Assembly: GCF_002994745.2 (NCBI RefSeq)
Contig: NC_037094.1
Span: 9,324,501 to 9,388,500, forward strand
Direction: 5' to 3'
Length of the DNA stretch: 64,000 bases
Source: Rosa chinensis
Lineage: Eukaryota; Streptophyta; Magnoliopsida; Rosales; Rosaceae
The translations under genes and the position numbers were made by a program. Shown here piece after piece: positions 10,078 through 20,831 of the stretch. The notes below the pieces were generated by a model. It made no database searches and had not been told where the DNA came from. It worked only from the letters and a program-made list of their open reading frames with translations. The first letter of the stretch is position 1. Each line of letters starts with the position of its first letter.

Positions 10078-12237
10078 CTAACAAGTAAATAAGGTAACTC
10101 GGCCTATTACGACGCATGAAGAATAAGAGGTTACTTCAAGCATGCCATATAAATACAAAAAAGGGCCACACTTCTCCATTCCAATGTCATCGACATTTGG
10201 TTGTTGAAGTTCAATCGCCCCATATTTCTTTGCACGCATCTGTAAGGATTCTGTTGTCAACTCCCTCATACAAGTTTCTGGATTCATGTCATTAACAATG
10301 CAGTCAATGACAACCTTCCTGACCGTCAAGAATGATGGAGCTGGACCCACTGCAGCAAGATTGTTTTCCTGTTCATTAATGAAGCAAATTAAAGGTCAGT
10401 AAATTGATGATCTCTCTTAACCTTCACCCCTAAGATGAGAATACCCGTGTTATAATAAGCATAAAAAATCACCAGGAGTTACTTACATTAAGAAAAAGCT
10501 TGCAACCCGTCAGTGCTGCAAGTGCCTGCATACAAATATTATGATGAAAAAAAGAAAAGAAAGAAGAGTTAAGTATTAAAGTAGCTACATATCAGAACGT
10601 AAAGCTAGATTTATAATGTAGAAACATGAGAAACACATTTGTGTACCTGTAGGGAGCAGGCAAGACATTCCCATTGTTTGATAAATTTCTCCTGCACGCA
10701 ATAGTAGAGAACTAGAGATTACAAAAGGCTAGACTGAAAAGTGATCTCCAGCATTACAAATGAAGAGGTGTTCGGTCTGACTTATGGAATAGCTGGGGAA
10801 GAAGCCAAATTCAGGCTCGTACCATTCATATGATTATCCTCACATTATTGACTTATGGAATAGCTAGGGAAGAAGTCAAATTCAGGCTCATACCACTCAT
10901 ATGATTATCCTCACATTACTTAATTCATTTTCACTAACACGTAGAAGAACTCTAAACCTTTATCAAACAAAATCTCTAAACCTTTCAACAACATATTGTG
11001 TAGCATCACAATTACATTGCATGCTTCCAAAAACCTAAATAATAAGCGCACATTTTTTTTTTTTTTAAGAATACAACGTGAGAAGGAAACTTATGCCATA
11101 CGAACCTTTTTTATCCCAAATTTTGAGCAAAGTCCGCCCTCTTGTTCCCAATCTTGATGAGGATATGTCTCCGATCACCATTTAGTGTTTCTATTGCCTG
11201 AAATCAAAATGTTGTGCACTCAAATCAGAAATTAATATAACATCAGCTTCACTGAAAAGTACTTGAGCAGCATAGGTATCGTATCTCATATCTCAGATAT
11301 ACAAGGATAAAGTGTCACTGACCATGCAGTAACATGTATATATTCTGCAATAAAACATTACTTGTATGTGATTACTATTAACATGAAACAAAAATATTTT
11401 ACAAGATGTTGCCTAAGAAGAGAAAGAATGACATTGACAGAAGGGACAAAAATGGCTTGATACAAGTTTGGTAAGTAGAGCAAAATCATGTGGACGAAAA
11501 GAATAGCTCCTTAGTTATTAGAAAAAAGAGAGGATCTGTTGTGTGTACCATATGTGGTGGAACATGAGTTGCTGTCAAAAGTTCAGCGAGACGCCTAGCC
11601 TTGATAAAATAATTTCGGCCCTTAGTCCTTCTGGTTGTTGAGGTTGTCAAAGAACGCTCGGCCTGACCACAATTTGAGATATAACATTACATTTGTCCAT
11701 CACATCTAACATAATTTGGAATAAACTGCTGATCAATCTAGCTTAAATTTCACAAAGATCAACAATTCGTATCTACATTACAGCGAGTGGTTGTAAGCGA
11801 TATAAATATATATTGGCATACCAGATTCAAAGCGCATGCAATGCCATAGTCTTCTAAAGACGATTCGACCACCGGCCATATGTCCTGCAACTTGTTTTCT
11901 GTACAAAACAATGCAGAGGATCAAAAAAGTAATGGAGCAAGTCATCATGGAAAATTAAGCAACATTGCTACAGTATAAAGCAACAACGAATTAGAGGTGT
12001 AATTGTGGATATAAACATGGTCAATTTATTGTTACAAGCGTAAAACCGATGAGTAGTGAAACAGCCGGGGATGGCCAGATCTAACCTTGGATAAAAAAAA
12101 TATAAAAAACAAAACAAAGAAAGAGCGAAGGTTTAGCAAAGTAGGTACCGTATTTTTCATGGAAGGAGGCAGAGAAAGTGGTTTCGTTCCTTCGTAGAAG
12201 GGTCGATCTCCATGGAATCAACTTTCTGCTGCACCAT
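10078..12237 (-). pseudogene. KRR1-like gene copy, full exon set with two frameshifts
   Basis: This is the most complete copy. Exon 1 lies about 12149-12237, exon 2 at 11822-11898 (DIWPVVESSLEDYG), exon 3 at 11549-11662 (STTRRTKGRNYF), exon 4 at 11106-11197, exon 5 at 10647-10691 (EKFIKQWECLACSLQ, like KRR1 ERFVKRRQRLIG), exon 6 at 10487-10525 (ALAALTGCKLFLN) and exon 7 from 10368 to a stop at 10078 (AAVGPAPSFLTVRKVVIDC). Exons 2, 3, 5, 6 and 7 are open and in phase. Exon 1 is out of frame with exon 2: the frame from either ATG (12237 or 12213) runs into TGA inside exon 1. Exon 4 is 92 nt where its sister has 93, a one-base loss that leads to a TAA. A transcript could still start in exon 2, so a shortened product is not excluded. 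Confidence 0.65.
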
Positions 12238-12377
12238 CGTCGCGATTGTTGATTTCGAAATTCAAACGCTCAAACCCTGAAGAGAATAATATATCAGAAA
12301 AATCCCGAGGACACCTAATCTCATAACAGAACGGTAACTAGTTTCTCTCAAATCCTTAACTATATAGAATAGTTGTC

Positions 12378-12404
12378 TCTCTCTCTCTCTCTCTCACTCT
12401 CTCA
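12378..12404. repeat. (CT)n microsatellite
   Basis: A CT run with one CA interruption, upstream of the KRR1-like copy that ends at 10078. Confidence 0.7.
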
Positions 12405-12550
12405 GAAAAATTGAAAAAGTTATACCGCCATTTCATTTCATGCTCTGCCACCTAGAGCCGCTCTTGTTGCATTCAAGTTTTCTAGAGGAGTAAGAGGAGA
12501 GCACCTTCTGCCGAACGACATCGTTTTGGCTCTTCGACGTTGGTCGCAGT

Positions 12551-12572
12551 CTTTTTTTTTTTTTGAAGAATT
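12551..12572 (-). mobile_element. 22-bp poly(T) micro-insertion with target duplication
   Basis: The 10-mer TGGTCGCAGT occurs at 12541-12550 and 12573-12582. Between them are 22 bases, mostly T, ending GAAGAATT. A poly(T) run between direct repeats is what target-primed reverse transcription leaves when almost nothing but the poly(A) tail is copied. Confidence 0.4.
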
Positions 12573-12645
12573 TGGTCGCAGTAAATTGTTTTGCGGCTTT
12601 TGCCTATTGAGTGATACCTGTTTTTGTCTATTGAGCGATGGTCAT

Positions 12646-13248
12646 CTTTCGTTTTTTTTTTTAAGAGTTTTTTTTTTTCTTCAAACTATACACCACAAAT
12701 TATAATAGGTTTATTAAAAAAAAAAAAAAATACTCTAGGTGGTTGAAAGCCGCTTGCTGGTCTACGATATTTGTGATATATCTCCGATAAAGTGAAGAAT
12801 TTTATGATATATCTCCAATAAAGTGAAGAAATATTTGTAAAAAATAATTTTACACTTTATCTGTAAATAAATATCTGTATATCCTCAATAAAATAAAGAA
12901 ATATCTGTGTAAAATCATTTTTGGTCTACATATTTGTGATATATCTCCAATAAATTGAAGAATTTTAGGATATATCCCTAATAAAGTGAAGAAATATATG
13001 TTCACCCCAATAAAGTGAAGAAATATCTGTGTAAAATCATTTTTTACAGATAAAGTGTAAAATTATTTTTTACAGATATTTCTTCACTTTATTAGGGATA
13101 TATCCTATATTCTTCACTTTATCGTAGATATATTACAAATATCGTAGACCAGTGAGCGGTTTTCAACCACCTAGAGTTTTTTTTTGTTTTTATGAACCTA
13201 TTATAACTTGTGGTGTATAGGTTGAAGACAAAAAAAAAAACGAAGAAA
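12646..13248. repeat. About 600-bp imperfect palindrome (MITE-like)
   Basis: The left arm runs from a TTCG(T)n tract through CTTCAAACTATACACCACAA, TAATAGGTT, CTAGGTGGTTGAAAGCCG and GGTCTACGATATTTGTGATATATC. The right arm carries the same blocks in reverse complement and reverse order, from TATATTACAAATATCGTAGACC to TTGTGGTGTATAGGTTGAAG and an A-tract followed by CGAAG. The middle is made of tandem units related to GATATATCTCCAATAAAGTGAAG. No protein is encoded. A transcript through it would fold into one long hairpin. It is probably a foldback-type or MULE-derived MITE; I found no clear target duplication. Confidence 0.65.
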
Positions 13249-13811
13249 TAGAAAAAAAAAAAACAGAAAAGAAAAAAATTTATTTTTTTATGTTGAAATG
13301 ACCATTTTAGCCCTCAAATGTCAGAGTTAACGTTCAATTTGGACGGAATAGAAGAAATTGGGTACGGCTGATTGAAATTTGAAAGTTTAGGGGGTAAAAA
13401 GTCAAAATTAAAAGTAGAGGGGGTGAATTGATGACACCCCCAAACCTCAGGGGGGTAAACTGTAATTAACCATTTTAGTTATCTCGCTCATAAATATAGA
13501 GAGCAAAATGAGGCTCTCTATAATTTAAAACATTTATTTTGAGTTATTTTATATAATTTAAAAATACATTAGACTACTTAATCTTCATTTAAAAAATAAT
13601 ATAAATTCACATTAGCTAAATCAGAGAGCACTGATACAGACGTATTTTTAAAGTGACTAGCTAAATTGACTTTTTAACTATTTTTGTTAAAATTTAACTC
13701 AAAAACGACTAGTGTTGCAAAAGATGCTCTAATCCATTTTGTTAAAAGATGGCCTCTCGAAATAATTTTTCCTTTGCAGACTTAAGCTATTCAACTATCA
13801 AAGTCAGATTC

Positions 13812-14799
13812 GATTGTCTCGTAAAGACAAAAAATAATAATAATCTAAAATCACTCTTTAGATTATTATTTTTTTGATACCCAAGATTTAGGTTACTCTC
13901 TATGAGAGGTAGGTGGAGGCCGTGGACTCCTGGCGGCGGTTCTGCTAATTGGGTTAGAGGAGATGGGGTTTCCTTCTCATCTAGTCGCTAGGAGATTGAG
14001 GATGGCAGGGTTCCCCGTCGTCGGATTCTCAAAATTTGGGGCAATGAAGAGCTTCTGTCTCGGGTGGTTTTTCACGGCAGCGGCAATGGTTTCGGGTCTT
14101 TCTTGACCCGGGATGTTTTGGAAGGTTTGGTTGGTCGGGTCGCGGAGTGGAGCACCGGGGGGAGGTCTGCCTCCTCGGGATTTCGTTTTGTGCCAGGCGG
14201 CTGGGTGGGGATGGTGGCTGATGACTGGTCGCCGTACAAGGAGGCTTGCATGGTTGGGCTAACAGATGCAGCGCTGATCCGTGCTGGAGCGAGGTTGGTT
14301 GCTGGTGGGAGAGGCGACGACCAGAGGTGGATGACCTCCCAGTCCGGCGTTGTCAACTGGAGGCGATCTGGTGTGCTGCCATACTTGATTTGGGTGCCCA
14401 TGAGTTTGGGTGGCCATAGCAGGTCCAGTTGGGCTTGGAACCCTTCTGGGCCTAGTGCTAGGGTTTCCCATTCTTTTGGGCTTCTGATTGGTATATGGGA
14501 CAGTTGGACTGCTTGGCTGAATTTGTTTACTTTTAATTATTTTTATGTAAGAATTTATTCCCCTATGGGGAATGAATTCGTAGGTTCTCTATGAGATTTG
14601 TCGCCAAAAATACTCGGAATGTCTTGGCCTTTTGATTTTCTAGGACATTTTAGGGTAGATTTTGGCTGAGCTTCATGGTCTTTAAAAATGTTGAATTACT
14701 TAGGTAGTGACTCTTTTGACAGTCCCACAGGGATGTGTCATTATGTGTAATTTCGCTGATAAATGAAATGAGTTGACAATTTTTTCAACAAAAAAAAAA
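13812..14799 (+). mobile_element. Putative 5'-truncated non-LTR retroposon
   Basis: A 19-bp direct repeat (AACTATCAAAGTCAGATTC) lies at 13793-13811 and 14800-14818. The right end before the second copy is an A-tract preceded by TTCGCTGATAAATGAAATG, typical of plant LINE 3' ends. The GC-rich body carries an open frame at 14064-14594 (176 codons) and a related frame from about 13900 (MRGRWRPWTPGGGSANW), both Gly/Trp-rich. I do not recognise reverse transcriptase or endonuclease, so this could be the 3' end of a LINE ORF1 or another retroposed transcript. Weak similarity continuing past the repeat leaves an old tandem duplication as an alternative. Confidence 0.4.
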
Positions 14800-15295
14800 A
14801 ACTATCAAAGTCAGATTCTTTTCGTAAGCAAAGGCAAAATATAACAGTAATTTATTCTCTTTTGATGGTTAAAGCGTTGCTCGCAAAAAAATTGGGTTTT
14901 ATTAGTCAAGACTTATATAACATGAGGCTTGTCTAATATTACTGGCAGAATAAAAGAGTAATAATGCCTCCAAATTCCACTCCAATTAACAATGAATGAG
15001 AAACAAAATCAGAGATAGGAGATATATATCAAAGATTGAAAGCTATTGGCTCCCCAATAGTCTCTACAAGAACAGATACCACCTTGCAAAGAGGTGAAAA
15101 CGAATCCTGTATATCCCGGCCCTCACAGTTATTAGCACGCTCCTATCTAGCAATGGCAACCATGAAAGATGCGAAGCTTTCTAGAGATTCTGATTTCTGT
15201 TGCAGGACATGTTTTCGTGATTCCATGACAATTCATAGTTCTCACTTAAGTCACAAGGACGAGTAATTACCTAGGTTAAGGAAAAGATTAGAAGA

Positions 15296-15889
15296 CGTAC
15301 TCATGCTGCAAGTGCCTGCAAATGATATTGTGAAGTGATCGAAGAGACTTATCAGAATGTAAAGCAAAGAGATTATTTTTCCTTTGAAGTTTGAACAGAC
15401 TAATCAGAATGTAGAGCAAACTCAGCAAAGAGATCATTTTTCCTTTTTGTTCTATGTCTTTTTGAGTGGGAACACCAGTAAAACATGTATGCAACTCTAG
15501 CAAGCAGGGCAAGACACGCACGTTCCCGTTGTTTATCAAATTGATCTTGCACACAGTGTAGAGATTATAAAGGGCAAAGGCTGAAAGCGGCTTTCGTATC
15601 ACTATTCTAATAAGATTGATCAATTCCTGCTTCTCTAACAACACCTAATGAACTCTAAACCTTCATAATATCAAACAAGAGCTCTGAGCCTTTCACAAAA
15701 GTACAATGCTATAACTAAAAGGTGCAGCATCACAATTCCATTTAATGGTTCCATATATTCTATATAATAAGAGCTGAACTCGTTTGGCACCTTGTTTTTT
15801 TTTCATGGAAGAAGGCCGAGAAAGAAGTCTCGTTCGAAGAATAAGGGGACGGACTTGTCAATGTTCAGCGGAACGACGCCGCTTTCCAT
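15296..15889 (-). pseudogene. KRR1-like gene remnant (exons 1, 5, 6)
   Basis: About 15787-15889 matches exon 1 of the KRR1-like copies, with ATG at 15887-15889 and the segment that should give ETSFSAFFHEK; it is out of frame and ends in TGA, as in the copy at 10078-12237. About 15503-15556 matches exon 5 with its flanks (AGCAGGGCAAGACA..TTGATCTTGCACAC). About 15299-15318 matches the start of exon 6 (GCACTTGCAGCA). The intron sequence at about 15620-15770 also matches that of the full copy. Exons 2-4 and 7 are missing, so an internal deletion joined the exon 1 region to intron 4. Confidence 0.5.
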
Positions 15890-15950
15890 CGTCGCAGAGT
15901 CGATAAGATGAATTGATTAAAACTTTCCTAATCAAGGAAGGGAGCGGGAA

Positions 15951-15957
15951 AAAAAAA
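15951..15957 (-). terminator. Pol III T-run after tRNA-Ala
   Basis: Seven A residues on the plus strand give a T7 run immediately 3' of the tRNA gene on the minus strand, the standard RNA polymerase III termination signal. Confidence 0.8.
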
Positions 15958-16030
15958 TGGAGATGCGGGGTATCGATCCCCGTACCTCTCGCATGCTAAG
16001 CGAGCGCTCTACCATCTGAGCTACATCCCC
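15958..16030 (-). tRNA. tRNA-Ala(AGC)
   Basis: The 73-base minus-strand sequence folds as a cloverleaf. The acceptor stem is GGGGATG/CATCTCC with discriminator A. The A box reads TAGCTCAGATGG. The anticodon stem is CTCGC/GCGAG with loop TTAGCAT, giving anticodon AGC. The T arm has GGGGATCGATACCCC (B box GATCGATACC). No intron is present. CCA is not encoded, as expected for a nuclear gene. It sits beside the KRR1-like remnant ending at 15889, with which it shares no function. Confidence 0.95.
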
Positions 16031-17071
16031 GTTGTGGATTAAAACATTGTATTTCAAAATTTGTTAAGCTCTACTGACTACTGAGTGAAACTAAACGCTA
16101 AACACATAGCAGAAACAGATCGACCCTCATTAAAATAAGGACAAGGTTGGAGGTGGCCCATGGCCTCGCTTTGTGCCGTACAAAACAAGTAAATGGGTAG
16201 AATAAAATGCACCGTGCATGACTTAAATCCCGTGTCAATGCGACTAAATCACATTCATATATTTGACCAAACCAACCACTATGGATCCGCCGTGCACACA
16301 AGAATGGCTACGAGTCTTAATACTTGTCCCCAATATCGTTTTCACTGTAAAGTAGCACTTCAAAGACCTCGTAAAGTAGCACTTCAACGACCTCCTATAT
16401 TATTTGATATAGTAAATTGGTAAAGATCGTCAACACCATTGACTAATTTAACACTTCCGACAATAGTAAAAATATTTTCCACTAGTAAGCAATTGATTCG
16501 GCCACAAGAACATCATACGGTTCCATTTCTAATCATCTATTCTCATTTTGCTTCCACGATCCATCACCCCATCAATTTACAACTAGATTTTGGAAACCAA
16601 AAAAAATTAAGATTGCCTTCCTTCTTTTACATCTCACCTCTTCAAGTGAACTTCATTAGTGGGATCTTATTTACAAGATGCGTAAAAAGCGTCTCATTAT
16701 GGTTTCCCATCATCTTTTTTTCTACTAATTTTTTAATTTCTTTTTCCAGTCCATCATCCTATAGAAAAAAACAAATTCGACAAACAAATCTTTGCCGGTA
16801 AGATGTGTTTTAAGCGTGTTTAACATTGATTTGAACTCATTTGTCTAATATCTCAATCCGAATATCAATCCGAATATTGCGCTACCCTAACAACTTGACA
16901 TAATATAAAGTCCAATATTAAATATTCACTCATATCTTAAATAGCCAAAATCCCCATCTGTACTGTGGTCATGAACTAAAAAGTATTCCAGGAAAAAAAA
17001 AAAACTAATAAATGATAATAATTTCACCCAAATTAATAAAATAAATTTCTTTTCTTTTTAATATCCCCATA
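16031..17071. other. No gene seen
   Basis: AT-rich spacer between the tRNA gene and the 3' end of the F-box/MYND gene. The open frames at 16193-16801 lack splice context, family resemblance or coding composition. The last 300 bases probably contain the 3' UTR of the F-box gene. Confidence 0.5.
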
Positions 17072-18303
17072 TTATTCCACCACCACATTCTCACCCTCTC
17101 CGCCTTCAACTCCATCACCACCGCCACCGCCACCGCCATCAACCCCTAGCCACCGTTCGATCGGCTTACACTGAACCTTGTGCCTCAGCTTCCAATCCAG
17201 CGCTTGACACCCACGCGAGCAGTAATTGACCGTACCACAAACCGAGCACCTCCGAAACTCGTGCGGCCTCGTCTCGGGCCTCCCGCACCCCACGTGCGAG
17301 CACATCCTCAGCCCAACGCCCTCCAACCACCGACCCGACCCGAACCACTCCTTCATGAACCGGTTCGCCGGGTGGACCTCCGGCCCGGGAACGTTGCACC
17401 CAAAGTCGCTCAGCAGCGGGCAACTAACCAACCCCGTCAGGCACGCGTAGAAGTGCTGGTACTGGTGGGACCGCCACGTGGCGGAGGTTATAACCGTCGC
17501 GAGCTCCTGCGCGTTGGCCTGGACTATGAGGCGTCGTCCCTCCGAGACGTTCTGGCGGACACCGTAACCGTCCTGGAGGCAATGCCCGAGCTCGCGGAGC
17601 GCGTCGATGTGGCCGAGCCCGGCGGCGCGTGCGCAGAGAGCCACGCCGGCGCGTAGGTCCTTCTCTTTCTTGGAGCCGCCGCTGCCGTTGAACTGAATCA
17701 CGGCGAGGGAGTAGAGCGCACGCGTGTGGCACCGCATGGCGGCCTTGGCCATTAGCGAAGCGCCACTGCCTCGGTTTTGTAAGCAATAAAATCGGATCTG
17801 TAACGGCAAAGACGTAAAACCGAATCATTTTCCGAGAGGAAATTTTTTTTTTTTTTTTTTCAATTAATCCGCTAACTAATGACTGGAAAAATTGACTGAC
17901 CATTCCGAGAGTGTAGCAAGCTTCGATGTTACCGGCGCTAACGCAGAGCTTGAGAAAGCGGTGAGCCGAGTCGGACCAGTTCTTGGCCTTGATAGCAAAA
18001 GCTCCTGGACCGGCTTTCGATAGTACCAGAGAGTGAAGCCCGAACCGGTTTAATCTCTTGCATCTAATATTAAAAAAAAAAAATCGAGGAAATAAAAAAC
18101 TGTTCACTGAGATATCACAGAATTCGAAGAAGCGGTGCTTACGTGATGAGGACGTTGATGAGATCGGAGGGAGAGGAAGCGGAGGAGCTGAGCTTGCAGA
18201 GGATGAAGACGACGAGATCGTCAGGCAAGTCGTCGAAGAAATCCGATTGTGCAGCGGCGGCGGTGGTTCTTCTAGAGGTTCTGAGCCTTTTCCTGTTCGT
18301 CAT
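17072..18303 (-). CDS. F-box protein with MYND zinc finger
   Basis: Three exons on the minus strand: 18143-18303, 17901-18063 and 17072-17797. All have GT/AG borders and give 349 residues. It closely resembles the plant family of Arabidopsis At1g67340: an F-box at residues about 20-60 (DFFDDLPDDLVVFILCKLSS, SDLINVLITCKRLN), Sel1-like repeats at about 90-190 (ACYTLGM, AGLGHIDALRELGHCLQDGY), and a C-terminal MYND zinc finger at about 275-320 with regularly spaced Cys/His (CSVCGTVNYCSRGCQ, ending HKVQC). A glycine run precedes the C-terminus. Such proteins are predicted substrate receptors of SCF ubiquitin ligases; the F-box binds the SKP1-like subunit and MYND fingers bind proteins. The target is unknown. 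The start is the only ATG in frame with the F-box exon. The 5' side holds a (GA)n run at 18448-18475, probably in the 5' UTR. Confidence 0.9.
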
Positions 18304-18479
18304 GCTTTACCTCACATGCTTGACGTGCTTTCCGAGCTGTCAGTGCGGGTTCAGGCTTGTTTTTTCTCGGGTCGGGTAGTCGGGTTGAGCGTTTCGTTTT
18401 TGCAGAGAGAGTAGTTGCTTTGGCTCTATTTCACGTTTTTGTGTGCAGAGAGAGAGAGAGAGCGAGAGAGAGAGTGGGT

Positions 18480-20495
18480 AAAAGACGAGAGGAGAGGAGT
18501 TGGGAGGGGCTTATATACAAGGAGCAGTGAGGAGGTCAGGAGAGGAGACCAATGCGTGGACCCCACAAAATGAGAAAAATGAAATTTAATAAAGGAAATG
18601 AATCTGAATAAAAGGGGAGGTTTTTTTTAATTACTTTTTTTTAATATTTTTTGGTGGGAATTAAATTGGGGACGCTCTCTGTATTCATTGCGAATGGCTT
18701 TAGAGGTCAGACACTGGCCGTGGACCGCTATTTAAGTGGAAGCTCAGACTCGTACGAAGAGGATCCAAGAAGGTAAAGTCAAGATTTTATCTGCCAGTAG
18801 GGTTACGGCGATAAAGGGTAAAAAGCCAGTAGGGTTTGGGTTTAGTAATTTCTATAGCGTTTGATGAGATGTCAAATTTCTCTGCATTTAAATAATTTTG
18901 CTTTTTCCTTTAAAAAAAAACTAATTTTCTTTTCATGGAAATGTGTTGTGATTTGATTGAAAAATATGGGCCTTGAACTAAATTTTTTTTTTTTGGACCT
19001 ATTTCAAGGTTTATTAGGCGTACAAATTTTTTTTAGTGAAGTGTATAGAAAAGATTTTAGTTATGCATACATGAAGTTTTACTATGCGTCATTTCTATTT
19101 GTTTTATAGTTGAGATGAGCGTTATTTGGGTGGAATATTTTATATTTTGGTGCGGGCCCTATGATCTATAAAATTTTAGACATTTATCCTATAATATGGA
19201 AATACTGTCATTCAAAAATAATAATATGGAAATTCTTATCAATAAAGAATAACATTCTCGTAGCTAAGTTATCGTTGACAAAATAACCCTAAATTTAGTA
19301 TGGTTTTAACTGAAGCAACAAATTTGAAAGAATAGACCTTTTTATGTGTAATTGTGAATTATGTATCTCATTTTTCCTTCGTCACAATATCACCTACAAA
19401 TGCAACTTCTTATTGATGATTCATAAATTTTGAAATTTTATACTCGGTATGAGGTCAATTTTTCAAGTGGCTTGTATGCATTCCATAGAAATAAATAGAA
19501 TGAAACAATTCAAACTGTGTCACCCTTTGGTTCACGGGTGAGTTTTTTTTTTTTTGAGAATGAATGATTCATTTATTTAAAAGAAAGCCAAACTATAAAA
19601 CATGGGAATCCATTATGCGGGTGAGTTGTAATTAAGTTTCCTTGTATATCCATAAGTTCTAACATTTACGTACATTTTATGAATAGCTAGAATATCACTG
19701 GTAAAATACATTTTATGATCCATATGCGATGTATGTACACATGCATATGTAGAAGTTCCTACGGTACGATAATGATAAGAAAAGTAGGGCATGCATGGTA
19801 TAGAGAAAATGGACAGGTAAAATATGAGTTCTATCACTATATTACGAACTTAAAATCACATCAACAAATTTAATGTCGGTTCTTTCACTATGTTTGCAAT
19901 CATGGGCGTAGCTAGCTAATAACTAGAGATCAACTGACCCTCTTGTCTCAGCACTTGCCTATATCAATTATGAGGTTTTAGTTCTATTCCCATAACTAAT
20001 TCTTGTAACTTATTCACTTGAGCCTCCTCTACTTTAGATTTTCTATTGTTTCTTCTTTACTTTTTTACTAGAGTTCCCTTGTCTCAATATATTTTAGCAA
20101 AGTACCTTGAGAAAAATCTTAATAAAGAGAATTATAAACATGTTAAAATTATTTATGAATAACATTTTCCATGTTGATCATTAGATGAGCTTAAACCATT
20201 TGTTATTGAAGGCTGACCCATTTCTAAAGTTTTTAGCTACGTCACTGTTTGCAATTACGTCATTTAGTCATTTTACATACAATATATCTATCATGTCTTG
20301 AACTTTAAGGTTTATATATACTGACCTTGTTTGCGACAAAGACATTGTTTATAACATCAATACAAGGAGTGATGGAGAGGATCCTCCTCTTCTATCTATC
20401 TCATTTCCCTAAAAAGAAAAAGAATAAAAAAATAAATACAAGGAAAATGATCTAAATTGCAAACGTTGTAAAAAATACAAGGATAAATGCAAAGC
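18480..20495. other. Intergenic, one LINE scrap
   Basis: AT-rich sequence 5' of the F-box gene, presumably including its promoter. Apart from the short LINE scrap at 19545-19617 I see no gene or bounded element. Confidence 0.5.
19545..19617 (-). mobile_element. Short 5'-truncated LINE 3' end
   Basis: The 10-mer CGGGTGAGTT occurs at 19535-19544 and 19618-19627. The 73 bases between start with a T run (poly(A) on the minus strand), then GAGAATGAATGATTCATTTATTT. That is the TAAATAAATGAATCATTC-type end common to plant L1 elements. The direct repeat, tail and short length fit a strongly 5'-truncated insertion on the minus strand. Confidence 0.6.
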
Positions 20496-20498
20496 TTA

Positions 20499-20831
20499 GA
20501 GCATCTTCAACAGTATAAATTGTTTTTTAGTTAAATTTAGCTAAAGTTGTGAAATATAGCTATTGATTTAGCAATGTTGCTCCAGCAATGGTAGCTATTT
20601 GTAAATAATAACTATATTTTATCAAATCATAAACTGACATGTGGACAAAAAAAGAGAGAGAAATATAACTTTTGCTTTAGCTATGTAAGATACTCTAGCT
20701 AAATATAGCTAACCATTTTAGCTATAGTTAAATTTAACTTACCTATAGCTAGTCTGTTGGAGCTGGATTTTGCATTAGAAATAGTTATATATAGCTAAAA
20801 ATTGAGTTTAGCTACTCTGTTGGAGATGCCC
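20499..20831. mobile_element. Tourist-type MITE (PIF/Harbinger)
   Basis: A 333-bp element with inverted ends GAGCATCTTCAACAG (left) and GGGCATCTCCAACAG (right, reverse complement), flanked by TTA at 20496-20498 and 20832-20834. The interior is AT-rich with many TAGCTA words and no coding capacity. The end sequence and the TTA duplication are typical of Tourist MITEs. Confidence 0.75.

Noticed and set aside
13490..13735. A Tourist-like MITE ending in AGATGCTCTAA
   Set aside because: Only the right end is recognisable. No matching left end or TTA duplication was found, so it may be a fragment but cannot be bounded.
16439..16801. 120-codon open frame
   Set aside because: Phe/Ser/Ile-rich translation of AT-rich DNA, with no signal that it is expressed or conserved.
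17166..17656. Open frames on both strands opposite or beside the F-box/MYND exon
   Set aside because: They are shadows of the GC-rich third exon in other frames. The frame with F-box, Sel1-like and MYND motifs and proper splice sites is the real one.
17424..18107. 227-codon minus-strand frame spanning exons 2-3 of the F-box gene
   Set aside because: It reads through a GT...AG intron (17798-17900) and leaves the conserved frame in exon 3.
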